Assembly: GCA_964429695.1 (NCBI GenBank)
Contig: CAYSCS010000102.1
Span: 1-45,941, forward strand
Length of the DNA stretch: 45,941 bases
Direction: 5' to 3'
Source of the DNA: CAYSCS01 sp964429695
Lineage (GTDB): Bacteria; Acidobacteriota; Aminicenantia; Aminicenantales; Aminicenantaceae
Below, piece by piece: positions 1 to 8,666 of this stretch; positions within the stretch are counted from its first letter, which is position 1; each line of letters opens with the position of its first letter. The position numbers and the translations under genes are program-made. Below the pieces are notes generated by a model. It was not told the origin of the DNA and did no database searches. It saw only the letters and a list, made by a program, of their open reading frames with translations.

Positions 1-47
1 AAGGCAAAATCCCTTGCTGTATCATAAAAATACCTCCTGGTTAGGGT

Positions 48-75
48 ATCACCCAGCGGGTGATTTATTTTTTTC
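48..75 (+). terminator. Rho-independent terminator of an upstream gene
   Basis: A perfect 7-bp stem (ATCACCC at 48-54 and GGGTGAT at 58-64) with a 3-base loop is followed at once by a T-rich run (65-74). This is the classic intrinsic terminator shape on the + strand. It most likely ends a gene lying left of the window and insulates the sensor kinase at 211. Confidence 0.8.
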
Positions 76-146
76 ATCAAAAATAACCTTATACCAGGGG
101 GCTTTTCGTTTCAATCAAATTTTCTATCGGCAAATCAGGGCTTATC

Positions 147-176
147 TTGAACTCTTGGTTTTGTTTAAAGTATAAT
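147..176 (+). promoter_or_regulatory. Sigma-70-type promoter for the first sensor kinase operon
   Basis: TTGAAC at 147-152 is followed after 18 bases by a perfect TATAAT at 171-176. The expected transcription start is near 183, about 28 bases before the ATG at 211. It lies between the terminator at 48-75 and the kinase, so it is the natural housekeeping promoter for the kinase and activator pair. Confidence 0.6.
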
Positions 177-210
177 AAATTTTAAGAAAAATAATCCTCC
201 AAAAACCTAA

Positions 211-2193
211 ATGAATCATTTCAGACCCACCCTAAGAACGAAGATAATCTTAAGCTTCATGATAATAATCATCTTTGGGGGATTAATAACCCTCTCTATT
301 GGCTGGAGGCTGGTGAAGAAGACCATAATCTCCCAAGCTCAAACAAAAGTGAGGCATGATTTATCTTCAGCATGGATGGTTTTTAACGAAAAATTGAACG
401 ATATAAAAGAGATAGTAGCCCTTACTGCAGCAAGAGAAAGTCTTCATGAGGCGATCAGAAACAAAAGGCTTGATATCCTTTTAAAGTATCTCCGTCGAGT
501 GAGGGAAGATTACGGGTTAGATATTTTGAACCTTACTGACTCCGAAGGCAGGGTTATCGTAAGAACAAGAAATCCAAAAATTGTGGGAGATGACCAATCC
601 CAGGATGAGATTTTGATGTGGGCATTAAACAGAGGGGTGATTGCCCATCCTCAGATTGTTTCACGTGAAGAGCTTCTTAAAGAAGGTGAAGACCTTGCAG
701 ACCAGGCCTACATGGATTTTATCCAAACCCCAAAAGCAGCCCCAAGAGCCGAAGACAGAGAGACAAGCGGGATGATGCTTAAGGCTGCCTCTTCAGTTGT
801 GGATGAGAATAATATTCTCCTTGGTGTCCTTTATGGTGGAGTGTTGCTTAATAGAAACTACGAAATTGTGGATAGAGTTAAAGAAATTGTTTTTAAGGGT
901 GAGAAATACAGGGGAATGGAAATAGGTACAGCAACTATATTTCAGAATGATTTGCGAATTTCGACAAATGTAAAGAACGCAGATGGGGAGAGGGCCATTG
1001 GAACTCGAATTTCAAGAGAAGTTAATGATGCTGTTTTAAAGCAAGGCAAAGCTTGGATAGATAGAGCATTTGTAGTTACAGACTGGTACATCACTGCTTA
1101 TGAGCCAATCAGAAATATTAAGGGCGAAATTATAGGTATTTTATACGTTGGAATGTTAGAAAGGCCCTATATTGACACGGCTAAAAAATTAATGTTCACC
1201 TTTATCCTCATGGCCTCTTTACTCGTAGTTGTCCTTTTAGGTATTTTATACTTTTCAATTACGCGCATCACCGACCCTCTTAAGAAAATGGTGGTCGCCA
1301 CTAAAAAAATTGCAAAAGGAAACCTTACGCATAAGGTTGAAATAAATTCTAGGGATGAAATCGGATATTTAGCTGAATGCTTCAACCAGATGACCGAAGA
1401 ATTAAAAATGGCTAATGAAAAGCTAATAGAATGGGGGAAAACTCTGGAGAAAAAGGTTGAAGAAAGGACGAAAGAGCTCAGAGATATGCAGGCGCATTTA
1501 ATCCAATCTGAAAAATTGGCTTCTCTCGGAAAATTAGCTGCCGGCATTGCCCATGAAATTAACAATCCTCTGGGAGGAATCTTGATTTACAGTCACCTTG
1601 TTCTTGAAGACCTCCCTAAAAATAGTCCTCACTATGAAAATATGAAGAAGATTGTTAAAGAGACAACAAGATGCAAGAATATTGTCAAGGGTCTTCTTGA
1701 GTTTGCGCGTCCTAAAGAGCCGGAAGTTTCATTGACAGATATCAATCAACTCGTGGATAGCTCCCTTTCTATCATGGAACGTCAGGCATTGTTCCAGAAT
1801 ATTAAGATTAAGAAGGAATATTCTTCTGAGCTCCCCAAGATTATTGTAGATAGTTCTCAGCTCCAGCAAGTATTCACGAATATCATCCTTAATGCCGCAG
1901 AAGCGATGGATGGGTCTGGTACGCTCACTCTGGTAACCTCGGTTGACAAGGATAAGAAATACATCGATGTGAAATTTATTGATACAGGTCATGGAATAAA
2001 ACCCGAGGATATGGAAAGAGTTTTTGAACCCTTTTTTACCACTAAAGAAGTGGGAAAAGGAACTGGTCTTGGTCTTGCGATAAGTTACAGCATCATTCAG
2101 AAGCATGGTGGGAAAATAGAGGTTGAGAGCGAGGTCGGGAAAGGGTCAACCTTTACGGTTAGACTTCCTCTCAAACCTGAATTAAAGGAATGA
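211..2193 (+). CDS. Membrane-bound sensor histidine kinase (Cache-HAMP-HisKA-HATPase)
   Basis: This 660-residue kinase has a first transmembrane helix at about residues 10-32 and a large extracytoplasmic sensor region up to about 325. The sensor region ends in the GTATIFQNDLRIST and YEPIRN blocks typical of the Cache_3-Cache_2 fusion. A second helix follows at about 330-350, then HAMP (about 350-402), a coiled coil, a HisKA H-box (AHEINNP, phospho-acceptor His448), and a HATPase_c domain with N-box NIILNAAEAM and G-boxes DTGHGI and GTGLGLAIS. It probably senses a small extracellular ligand and phosphorylates the NtrC-type activator that starts 4 bases downstream. The ATG at 211 has no clear Shine-Dalgarno sequence. 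It is strikingly similar to the kinase at 19835, so the two are paralogues. The ligand is unknown. Confidence 0.93.
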   Translation: MNHFRPTLRTKIILSFMIIIIFGGLITLSIGWRLVKKTIISQAQTKVRHDLSSAWMVFNEKLNDIKEIVALTAARESLHEAIRNKRLDILLKYLRRVREDYGLDILNLTDSEGRVIVRTRNPKIVGDDQSQDEILMWALNRGVIAHPQIVSREELLKEGEDLADQAYMDFIQTPKAAPRAEDRETSGMMLKAASSVVDENNILLGVLYGGVLLNRNYEIVDRVKEIVFKGEKYRGMEIGTATIFQNDLRISTNVKNADGERAIGTRISREVNDAVLKQGKAWIDRAFVVTDWYITAYEPIRNIKGEIIGILYVGMLERPYIDTAKKLMFTFILMASLLVVVLLGILYFSITRITDPLKKMVVATKKIAKGNLTHKVEINSRDEIGYLAECFNQMTEELKMANEKLIEWGKTLEKKVEERTKELRDMQAHLIQSEKLASLGKLAAGIAHEINNPLGGILIYSHLVLEDLPKNSPHYENMKKIVKETTRCKNIVKGLLEFARPKEPEVSLTDINQLVDSSLSIMERQALFQNIKIKKEYSSELPKIIVDSSQLQQVFTNIILNAAEAMDGSGTLTLVTSVDKDKKYIDVKFIDTGHGIKPEDMERVFEPFFTTKEVGKGTGLGLAISYSIIQKHGGKIEVESEVGKGSTFTVRLPLKPELKE

Positions 2194-2197
2194 AAAA

Positions 2198-3550
2198 ATG
2201 GAGGCTCCGAACATTCTGATTATTGATGACGAAGAAGCGGTAAGAGATTCCTGCTCCCAAGTGTTAAGGCGCGAAGGCTACCGAGTAAAGGCAGCCTCGG
2301 ATGGGAGAGAAGGTCTTCGATTTTTCGAGAGTGAATTTTTCCATGCAATTCTTCTCGACCTAAAGATGCCAGGCCTTGATGGGTTCAAGGTAATGGAAAA
2401 GATTAAAGAGGAAAATCCAGAGACCCCAGTAATAATCATTACCGCCTATGCCTCGATAGAATCTGCTGTAGAAGCAATGAAGCGAGGAGCGTTTGATTAT
2501 TTAGCAAAGCCTTTTACCCCTGAAGAACTGCGAGTAATCATCAGGAAGGCTCTGGACAGTCGAAAGAAGTTTTTCGAAGATATTTCGCTTCGCCAGGTGA
2601 TAGAAGAGAAACTTGATTTTGATATGGTTATAGGAAAAAGTAAACTCATGGAAAGAGTTTTTGATATTGTGAGACGCGTCAGTCCATCTGAGAGCACTAT
2701 TCTAATAATCGGTGAAAGCGGGACAGGAAAAGAGCTTCTTGCCAGAGAGATTCACAAACATTCTCTGAGGAAGAATGCACCTTTTGTTGTGGTTGATTGT
2801 GGAGCATTAGTAGAGACTTTATTTGAAAGTGAGCTTTTCGGTCATGTAAAGGGTTCTTTCACCGGTGCTCATGAGACGAAACATGGCCGATTTGAAGTAG
2901 CCAATGGAGGAACGATTTTTCTGGATGAAATAAGCAACATAAGCCTTAACATCCAGGCAAAGTTGCTGAGAGCTATTCAAGAGAGAGAAATAACAAGGGT
3001 AGGGAGTTCGAAACCGATAAAGGTCGATGTCAGGATCCTAGCGGCTACAAATGAGAATCTTGCAGAATGTGTGAGAAGAGGGGCTTTTAGAGAGGATCTA
3101 TTCTATAGGCTGAGTGTAGTGCCAATTCATCTTCCTCCCCTAAGAGAAAGAAAAGAGGATATTCCCTTTCTTCTCGAGCATTTTCTTAAAAAATATAATA
3201 AGAAAACTAGAAAAAACATAAAGGGAGTTTCCGAAGCTGCCATGAAGGCCTTACTGGATTATGATTGGCCTGGAAATATAAGAGAGCTTGAAAACACGAT
3301 TGAAAGAGCCGTCGTCTTTTGCGATAGTGAATACATAGAACTGGACGACCTTGTTTATCATGGACTTGGTTCGAGCTTGGGGCTTTTGAACCCACTGGGA
3401 GGGAAGCCAAAGACGCTTTCCGAAATGGAAAAAGAATATATAAGAATAGCACTCCAGTTTTTTCAGGGAAATAAGAGCAAGACAGCAAAAAGTTTGGGGA
3501 TAGATAGAAAAACTCTGAATGCAAAGATTAAAAAGTATGGGATTAATTAA
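2198..3550 (+). CDS. NtrC-family sigma-54-dependent response regulator
   Basis: The protein has 450 residues. An N-terminal receiver carries the acidic pocket D10/D11, phospho-acceptor D54, and the T and K of ITAY and LAKPF. A central AAA+ domain has Walker A GESGTGKE at about 172-179 and the sigma-54 contact loop GSFTGA at 219-224. A C-terminal Fis-type helix-turn-helix carries the NKSKTAKSLGI motif. It remodels sigma-54 holoenzyme from upstream enhancers. It is cotranscribed with the kinase ending at 2193, with AAGGA before the ATG. Two sigma-54-type promoters lie downstream (3755 and 8667), ahead of the hydrogenase and Hdr genes, so these are its obvious candidate targets. That link is inferred from position. 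Confidence 0.95.
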   Translation: MEAPNILIIDDEEAVRDSCSQVLRREGYRVKAASDGREGLRFFESEFFHAILLDLKMPGLDGFKVMEKIKEENPETPVIIITAYASIESAVEAMKRGAFDYLAKPFTPEELRVIIRKALDSRKKFFEDISLRQVIEEKLDFDMVIGKSKLMERVFDIVRRVSPSESTILIIGESGTGKELLAREIHKHSLRKNAPFVVVDCGALVETLFESELFGHVKGSFTGAHETKHGRFEVANGGTIFLDEISNISLNIQAKLLRAIQEREITRVGSSKPIKVDVRILAATNENLAECVRRGAFREDLFYRLSVVPIHLPPLRERKEDIPFLLEHFLKKYNKKTRKNIKGVSEAAMKALLDYDWPGNIRELENTIERAVVFCDSEYIELDDLVYHGLGSSLGLLNPLGGKPKTLSEMEKEYIRIALQFFQGNKSKTAKSLGIDRKTLNAKIKKYGIN

Positions 3551-3618
3551 TAAATTAGTTAAAAAATTGATTTTCCTTTGTATTTTTCCTTGAAGATAGG
3601 GTAGAATTTGGACACTAG

Positions 3619-3648
3619 ATGAGGAGGAAATCCTCATTCGAGTTTTTT
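3619..3648 (+). terminator. Intrinsic terminator after the NtrC-type regulator
   Basis: A perfect 7-bp stem (ATGAGGA at 3619-3625, TCCTCAT at 3631-3637) with loop GGAAA is followed after five bases by six T (3643-3648). It separates the kinase/activator operon from the hydrogenase operon, which has its own promoter about 110 bases on. The gap of five bases before the T run makes it a weaker terminator than the one at 48. Confidence 0.6.
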
Positions 3649-3754
3649 AGTTTTTAGAAAAGAGCAGGTTAGGTGTTTTTGAAGAAAATTTATCTCTTTT
3701 TTTTACAATGAGTTATTGAATTTTTTAAGAAAAAAATTTACCTGGGTTTCAAAT

Positions 3755-3770
3755 GGGCATATATTTTGCT
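3755..3770 (+). promoter_or_regulatory. Sigma-54-like promoter of the hydrogenase operon
   Basis: GGGCATATATTTTGCT has the invariant GG (3756-3757) and GC (3768-3769) separated by exactly 10 bases. CA follows GG, and TT precedes GC with T after it, as in the consensus TGGCACG-N4-TTGCW. The base before GG is G rather than T, and the bases at the C/G of CACG differ, so the match is good but not perfect. The predicted start near 3781 leaves an 80-base leader before the ATG at 3861. The NtrC-type activator just upstream supports the call. Confidence 0.6.
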
Positions 3771-3860
3771 ATCTATATGAAATGCTGAGCGTAGAAATGA
3801 TTAAAGAGGGGCGAGCTCAAAACAAGGGATGTGAGCTAATGAAAGCAAAGGAAACCTAAA

Positions 3861-4919
3861 ATGAGAATCGTTAAATTAAAAAAGCCTAATCTTTTTACTT
3901 TTTTGGACGTTATTTCTAAGGATGTTGAACTATGGGCTCCGATTAAAAAAGGAGATAAGCATGTTTTCAAGGTGGTTGAAAATTTTAACCAGATCGAGCT
4001 TAAGACAACAAGGACAATACTGCCACCTAAAAAAATATTGTTGCCTCCCTATTTAAGCATGTTGGATATCTCTAAAGGGAAATACAAGGAGGATTTTTCA
4101 CACGCGACCAAAAAGATAATCTTTGGAATTCATCCCTGTGACATCCATGGGCTGCTAATTTTAGACAGTTTTTTCAAACAGGCTTTCAATGACCCCTATT
4201 ATTTAGAGGCTAGAAAAAATGCACTCATCATCGGTCTATCCTGCTGGCCTGATGAGTATTGTTTTGCTAAACATACTCGAACTCATATAGTTGTGGAAGG
4301 TTATGACCTTTTCTTTACCGACCTCGATGATTTCTTTTTGGTCTGGATTGGCTCAAGCCAAGGAGATGACCTAATTCGTCTTATCCCTGATATATTCGAG
4401 GAAAAATTGAGTGATGAAGACATCCAGAGATACATGGATTGGCAGGCAGAAAGGGAGAAGGCATATCAATGGAGTCTAAACTTCACAGCCCTGACAGATC
4501 TAATGGAACTTAAATATCATGGAGAGTTATGGGAAAAATTAGGAGATGCGTGTCTGGCGTGCGGTTCTTGCAGCATGGTGTGTCCTACCTGCAATTGTTA
4601 CAATGTGATGGATAAGCAGTTTCTCAAAGAAGGGGAAGGGAAGATAATCAGACACTGGGATTCATGTACTCTTGAAGAGTATTCCGAGGTAGCAGGAGGA
4701 GAAAACTTCAGAGAAAAGCGTTACCAGAGGTTAAAGCTATGGTACACTCACAAGCTTCAAGCATTCATTTCCAAGTATGGGAAACCTAGTTGTGTTGGCT
4801 GTGGAAGGTGTTTGGCTACTTGCCCCGTCGATATCAACGTCCGGTCTGTGGGGAAGGCTCTTCTTGGAGAGGAGGTCGACGCTTTCTGGAAAAGACTCAA
4901 TAAAGAGGTACGACAATGA
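3861..4919 (+). CDS. hydB: Group 3b [NiFe]-hydrogenase (sulfhydrogenase) beta subunit, 4Fe-4S protein
   Basis: The protein has 352 residues and resembles the beta subunit of archaeal sulfhydrogenases and the related AsrA iron-sulfur proteins. The N-terminal two thirds include the HPCDIHG block typical of this family. Two 4Fe-4S ferredoxin motifs sit near the C-terminus: C231xxC234xxC237xxxC241P with extra cysteines 244 and 246, and C311xxC314xxC317xxxC321P. In the family it relays electrons between the hydrogenase small subunit and the flavin subunit. It is the first gene of a beta-gamma-delta-alpha operon, the same order as in Pyrococcus, and its stop overlaps the next start (ATGA). There is no strong Shine-Dalgarno sequence, only AAAGGAAACC before the ATG. 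Confidence 0.9.
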   Translation: MRIVKLKKPNLFTFLDVISKDVELWAPIKKGDKHVFKVVENFNQIELKTTRTILPPKKILLPPYLSMLDISKGKYKEDFSHATKKIIFGIHPCDIHGLLILDSFFKQAFNDPYYLEARKNALIIGLSCWPDEYCFAKHTRTHIVVEGYDLFFTDLDDFFLVWIGSSQGDDLIRLIPDIFEEKLSDEDIQRYMDWQAEREKAYQWSLNFTALTDLMELKYHGELWEKLGDACLACGSCSMVCPTCNCYNVMDKQFLKEGEGKIIRHWDSCTLEEYSEVAGGENFREKRYQRLKLWYTHKLQAFISKYGKPSCVGCGRCLATCPVDINVRSVGKALLGEEVDAFWKRLNKEVRQ

Positions 4920-5779
4920 ATGCCAAGATGGAAGGAATTTTAAACCAGAAGAATCCTTTTATTCCTGAACCAGCAAGAATAGTTCGAATCCATTATCTAA
5001 CCCAGGATGTTAAGTTTTTCCAGGTGAGGATTGTGGAGATGGAAAAGGCATTATCTTTTTCCTACAGACCCGGGCAATTTGCCATGATTTCTGTCTTGGG
5101 AGCGGGAGAAGCTCCATTTTCGATTTCATCCACTCCGTCTCGTCCTGGACTTTTAGAGTTTTGCATAAGGAAAGTAGGGAGTGTTACGGGTGCCCTATTT
5201 AGGCTCAAAGAAAATGATTTAATAGGTGTAAGGGGGCCCTATGGGAATGGTTTTCCCATTGAGAAGATGATTGATAAGAACGTGATGATAATCATGGGAG
5301 GATTGGGAGCTGCGCCTCTTCGTTCTGTTCTCCTCTACTGCTTAGACAACAGAGACCAATTCAGAAGCGTTACTCTGCTCCATGGAGCAAAGCGGCCCTC
5401 AGAAATGATTTTTAGGGAGGAATTTTTCGCCTTAAAACAGAGAGAAGACCTTGAGTGTCTTCTTGCGGTTGATGAAGATGATACGGGAAAATGGACTGAA
5501 AATATAGGGGTTGTTACTACTCTCTTTTCAAAACTCAAAGAGATGGATTATCAAAACACATATGCTCTCGTTTGTGGCCCCCCAGTGATGTACAAATTTG
5601 TAATCAAGGAATTGATAAAGTTAAACATTCCCAAGCATCAAATTTTGATGACCTTGGAGAGAAGAATGAAATGCGGCGTAGGAAAGTGCGGACACTGCGC
5701 CATAGATTACATCTATACCTGTCTTGATGGCCCCGTGTTTACTTACTGGGATGTTCTTCATATGAGGGAGCTCATCTAG
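4916..5779 (+). CDS. hydG: Group 3b hydrogenase gamma subunit, FAD/NAD(P)-binding oxidoreductase
   Basis: This 287-residue ferredoxin-NADP-reductase-like subunit has an N-terminal FAD-binding beta barrel (YRPGQFAMISV, FSISSTPSRPG), an NAD(P)-binding fold starting at MGGLGAAPLRS, and a C-terminal [2Fe-2S] cluster with C253, C258, C261 and C269. This is the dihydroorotate dehydrogenase electron-transfer subunit layout, used in sulfhydrogenases to exchange electrons with NADP(H). It overlaps the beta gene by 4 bases, and the delta gene follows after 10 bases. Its presence marks the enzyme as a soluble NADP-coupled group 3b hydrogenase rather than an F420 or MvhADG type. Confidence 0.9.
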   Translation: MNAKMEGILNQKNPFIPEPARIVRIHYLTQDVKFFQVRIVEMEKALSFSYRPGQFAMISVLGAGEAPFSISSTPSRPGLLEFCIRKVGSVTGALFRLKENDLIGVRGPYGNGFPIEKMIDKNVMIIMGGLGAAPLRSVLLYCLDNRDQFRSVTLLHGAKRPSEMIFREEFFALKQREDLECLLAVDEDDTGKWTENIGVVTTLFSKLKEMDYQNTYALVCGPPVMYKFVIKELIKLNIPKHQILMTLERRMKCGVGKCGHCAIDYIYTCLDGPVFTYWDVLHMRELI

Positions 5780-5789
5780 GGAGGAAAGA

Positions 5790-6587
5790 ATGAGCAAAGA
5801 GAAATTGAAAGTAGGTATCTATGAGTTGACAGGTTGCGCAGGCTGTGCGCTTCTCATCCTGGATTGTGAAAAAAAGCTCGTGGATATCTTCAATGCCGTT
5901 AATGTTAGGTCTTTTCTCATGGCAAAGAGCGATAACGTAGATGAAGAGATTGATGTGGCATTTGTGGAAGGTTCTGTTTCAACCCTAAAGGAGGTTGAAG
6001 AAATTAAAGATATAAGAAAGAGAGCCAAGATAGTGGTCGCTATCGGGATCTGTGCCTGTTTTGGGGGTATTCAAGCGGCTTTTCGGGATGAGAAAGAATG
6101 GCAGAGGAACCTGAAAGAAGTCTATCACAATGAAAAAATGCTCCACTCAAAACCAATTCTTTCTAAGCCTATCGACGCCTACATAGAAGTGGACTATTAT
6201 CTTCCAGGTTGTCCCATCGGAAAAGAACAATTTCTTTCCACATTAAACCGCCTTATCAGAGGGAATCCTCCTGAACTTTATAAGTTTCCTGTTTGCATGG
6301 AATGCAAGTGGAATGAGAACGAATGTCTTCTCCTTAAAAACATTCCCTGTCTGGGGCCAGTAACTGCTGCAGGGTGTGGTTCAATTTGTCCTAACCATAA
6401 TCTTCCTTGTGTTGGTTGTTGGGGGAAGGTTGAAGGTGCAAATTTGACTTCTGAATTTTATCTTTTGAGGGAAAAGGGATATGGTGCCGATTTTATAATC
6501 AAAAAGATGGCTATTTTTAGTGGAACCGTGATTGCAAATTTCCTTGATAAAATCTCAGGAGAAAAAAATGAAAAAAATCTCGATTGA
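5790..6587 (+). CDS. hydD: Group 3b [NiFe]-hydrogenase small (delta) subunit
   Basis: This 265-residue small subunit carries the iron-sulfur relay. C16xxC19 (TGCAGCALL), the GICACFGG block and PGCPIG ligate the proximal cluster. The C-terminal half (CMECK, CLGP, CGSICP, PCVGCWG) supplies further clusters, as usual for group 3 small subunits. There is no Tat signal, so the enzyme is cytoplasmic. A good Shine-Dalgarno sequence (GGGAGGAAAGA) precedes the ATG. The 3' end overlaps the start of the large-subunit gene by 20 bases, which suggests translational coupling. Confidence 0.93.
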   Translation: MSKEKLKVGIYELTGCAGCALLILDCEKKLVDIFNAVNVRSFLMAKSDNVDEEIDVAFVEGSVSTLKEVEEIKDIRKRAKIVVAIGICACFGGIQAAFRDEKEWQRNLKEVYHNEKMLHSKPILSKPIDAYIEVDYYLPGCPIGKEQFLSTLNRLIRGNPPELYKFPVCMECKWNENECLLLKNIPCLGPVTAAGCGSICPNHNLPCVGCWGKVEGANLTSEFYLLREKGYGADFIIKKMAIFSGTVIANFLDKISGEKNEKNLD

Positions 6588-8322
6588 CCACCTTGCACGG
6601 GTTGAAGGAAGTGGGGGCGTATACGCTCTCATTGATGGAAAGAGTGTCTCTGAGGTCAAATTGTTAATAAACGAAGGACCTCGTCTTGTGGAACGACTTG
6701 TCATCGGGAAAAGCCCTGAAGAATGTGTAAGTATCGTTCCCAGAATATGTGCAATCTGCACTCTTTCTCATAAATATGCTGTACTCAGGGCGATGGAGGA
6801 TGCGCTCTCAGTCGAAGTCCCTCTTAAAGTAAAGCTTTTTAGAGAACTAATGCATCTTGGAGAGCTGATTGAAAGCCATTCTCTTCATCTCTATTATCTT
6901 GCTTTGCCTGATTATGTCGGATTTCCTTCCGCAATTGCCATGGCTTCTAAATTCAGCCTCGAAGTTAAAATTGCCTTGGAAATGAAGGAATTTGGAAATC
7001 GGATCATGGAAGCTACAAGCGGCCGTTTTATCCATGGTGAAAATCCTGTAATTGGAGGCTTTGGCAAGTTTGCCTCCAAGGAACAGTTGCTATGGATAAA
7101 GAGCAGGGCTATTCAATTCCTTCCTTTCGTCTTGAAGACAGCTAACTTATTCTGTGAGCTTGATTATCCTGACTGCCCTGAAGGAGATACTCTTTATGTC
7201 TGCTGCAATCCCCCTGATGGAAAATATGGGATAGCTGGAGAAGAGATTCTTCTCTCCACGGGAGAGACGATTCCAAAGGAGGATTATAAAAATCTGACTA
7301 ATGAATTCATAGTTCTCCATTCTTACGCCAAACACAGCACTTATAAAGGGAAGCCTTATTCCGTTGGGGCGCTAGCGAGAGTCAATAACCTTGGTGAGAG
7401 ACTCGATGGAGAAGCGGGAAAGATGTATAAAAAACACTTCAACTCTCGCTGGAGACGCAATCCACTTTTTAACAACGCAGCTCAATCTCTTGAAATTCTG
7501 TATGCCTTTGAGAGGATTCCAGAAGTTATTGATGAGATGCTAAAGCTTCCCGACCCTCAAATCGTTGTCTACACAAAAAAGAAAGGTAAAGGAACAGGCA
7601 TTGTTGAAGCACCTCGAGGTCTTTTAATTCATTCCTACGAAATAAAAGATGGACTCATTTCTTCTGCGGATATCATAACGCCAACAGCCCAGAACGCTGA
7701 AGATATTGAAAGGTATTGCTATCTTGCTGCCCAAGAACTCCTTAATAGGGGTGATGAGGAGAGGATCAAGGAAAGCATGGAGCTTATTGTTAGGGCATTT
7801 GACCCTTGCATAAGCTGTTCTGTGCATATGGCTGAAGTGAAGAGTGCGCCGCGGGAAAATTGGAAGATTAAATTGAAGGAGATAAGTGAAAAGGGGAAGC
7901 CGCTCTTTGTAGGCATAGGGAATCTCAATCATGCTGATGATTGTGCAGGGGCTCAGATTGTTCTTGAACTCAAAAAAGCCGGATTCAGAGATGCTTATCT
8001 TGATTCTGAAATCGAAGACAAAGAAAAATTGTGGGCAACAGAGCAAAAAAGGCCTATAATTTTTCTCGATGCTCTTGATTTCAGAGAAAAGCCTGGAAAG
8101 ATAACCCTTCTCCCCCTTCATTATGTAGTTCAGAATTCAACTCTAAGTCATAGAGTCTTGCCCCTCATCTCAAGCTTTGTAGGTTATAAAGAATTGAAGA
8201 AATCTTTTCTTCTTGGAATCCAGCCAGGTTCAATTCAAGAAGGCGGGAGGATTTCTCCGCCGGTGCGGCTTGCAATAAAAAAGGTATTTAATTACATCGT
8301 GAATAAAAAGGGGTTCAATTGA
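6568..8322 (+). CDS. hydA: [NiFe]-hydrogenase large (alpha) subunit fused to a maturation endopeptidase domain
   Basis: The ATG at 6568 has AGGAG 8 bases upstream, which favours it over the in-frame TTG at 6532. The predicted 584 residues fall into two parts. Residues 1 to about 420 are a group 3 large subunit with RVEGSGG, the N-terminal nickel motif RICAICxxxH and the C-terminal motif D412-P-C-I-S-C-S-V-H420, so all four nickel cysteines are present. In normal large subunits a tail after that His is removed by a separate protease. Here the frame continues through a short linker into about 140 residues of HycI/HyaD-type protease: GIGNxxxxDDxxG at 449-461, FLDALDF, LSHRVLPL and LLGIQPG. No stop lies between the two. 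The fusion suggests maturation in cis. The catalytic assignment is clear; the consequence of the fusion is inference. Confidence 0.92.
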   Translation: MKKISIDHLARVEGSGGVYALIDGKSVSEVKLLINEGPRLVERLVIGKSPEECVSIVPRICAICTLSHKYAVLRAMEDALSVEVPLKVKLFRELMHLGELIESHSLHLYYLALPDYVGFPSAIAMASKFSLEVKIALEMKEFGNRIMEATSGRFIHGENPVIGGFGKFASKEQLLWIKSRAIQFLPFVLKTANLFCELDYPDCPEGDTLYVCCNPPDGKYGIAGEEILLSTGETIPKEDYKNLTNEFIVLHSYAKHSTYKGKPYSVGALARVNNLGERLDGEAGKMYKKHFNSRWRRNPLFNNAAQSLEILYAFERIPEVIDEMLKLPDPQIVVYTKKKGKGTGIVEAPRGLLIHSYEIKDGLISSADIITPTAQNAEDIERYCYLAAQELLNRGDEERIKESMELIVRAFDPCISCSVHMAEVKSAPRENWKIKLKEISEKGKPLFVGIGNLNHADDCAGAQIVLELKKAGFRDAYLDSEIEDKEKLWATEQKRPIIFLDALDFREKPGKITLLPLHYVVQNSTLSHRVLPLISSFVGYKELKKSFLLGIQPGSIQEGGRISPPVRLAIKKVFNYIVNKKGFN

Positions 8323-8666
8323 TTAAGAATTTTATTTCATTTTCTGAAAAAGAAAACTGGTTTCAAGACAAAGACTGCCCATCCCCCTTCATATATATTA
8401 AGGTCGTCCGTTCCGGATATAAAGCTTTCTAACAATTTACCCTCTATCTATCTTTATCGAAAATGTCCGGACGGGCGACCTTACTTCTTCCCCCGATTTA
8501 AAATCTTTCAAGCTGGGGAATGTCTTCAGTTCAAATGGGGAATAATTCCTCACTCTTTATTTTTCAATCCTGAAGAAGAAGTAAAAGGGAAGAGGAATAA
8601 ATTATTTAATTTATTTAATATAAACAATTTAAGCATACAACAAATTCTCTCAAGGCCAGACGCCAT
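8323..8666 (+). other. Gap with an open frame downstream of the hydrogenase stop and a large hairpin
   Basis: No gene with a convincing start lies here. The frame of the hydrogenase alpha gene stays open after its TGA (8320-8322), from 8323 to a stop near 8754, overlapping the next gene in another frame. The translation includes the pieces NNLPSIYLYRKCPDG and FQAGECLQFKWGIIPH, which I do not recognise. It has no ATG and no Shine-Dalgarno sequence. It could be a decayed gene or chance. The inverted repeat at 8399-8483 lies within it, and ATTCCTC (8545-8551) with GAGGAAT (8592-8598) forms a wide dyad upstream of the sigma-54 promoter. Confidence 0.4.
8399..8483. repeat. Long imperfect inverted repeat between hydrogenase and Hdr operons
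   Basis: The left arm at 8399-8420 (TAAGGTCGTCCGTTCCGGAT plus AT) pairs with the right arm at 8463-8483 (ATGTCCGGACGGGCGACCTT plus A). The arms are nearly complementary over about 21 bases, with two G-T or mismatched positions and one bulge, around a 42-base loop. The arms are much more GC-rich than their surroundings. It could act as a terminator-like or RNA-stabilising structure after the hydrogenase genes, or be a relic of a small mobile element. No T run follows the hairpin. Confidence 0.6.

Noticed and set aside
3..18. A sigma-54-like GGCAAAATCCCTTGCT upstream of the first kinase
   Set aside because: GG and GC are separated by 11 bases instead of 10, and the intrinsic terminator at 48-75 lies between it and the gene.
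4978..4992. GTTCGAATC resembling a tRNA T-loop
   Set aside because: It lies inside the gamma subunit coding sequence, and no cloverleaf can be drawn around it.
8320..8483. TGA of the hydrogenase gene as a selenocysteine codon with the hairpin as SECIS
   Set aside because: Bacterial SECIS elements sit within a few bases of the UGA, while this hairpin starts about 77 bases later. The protease domain also ends naturally at the stop.
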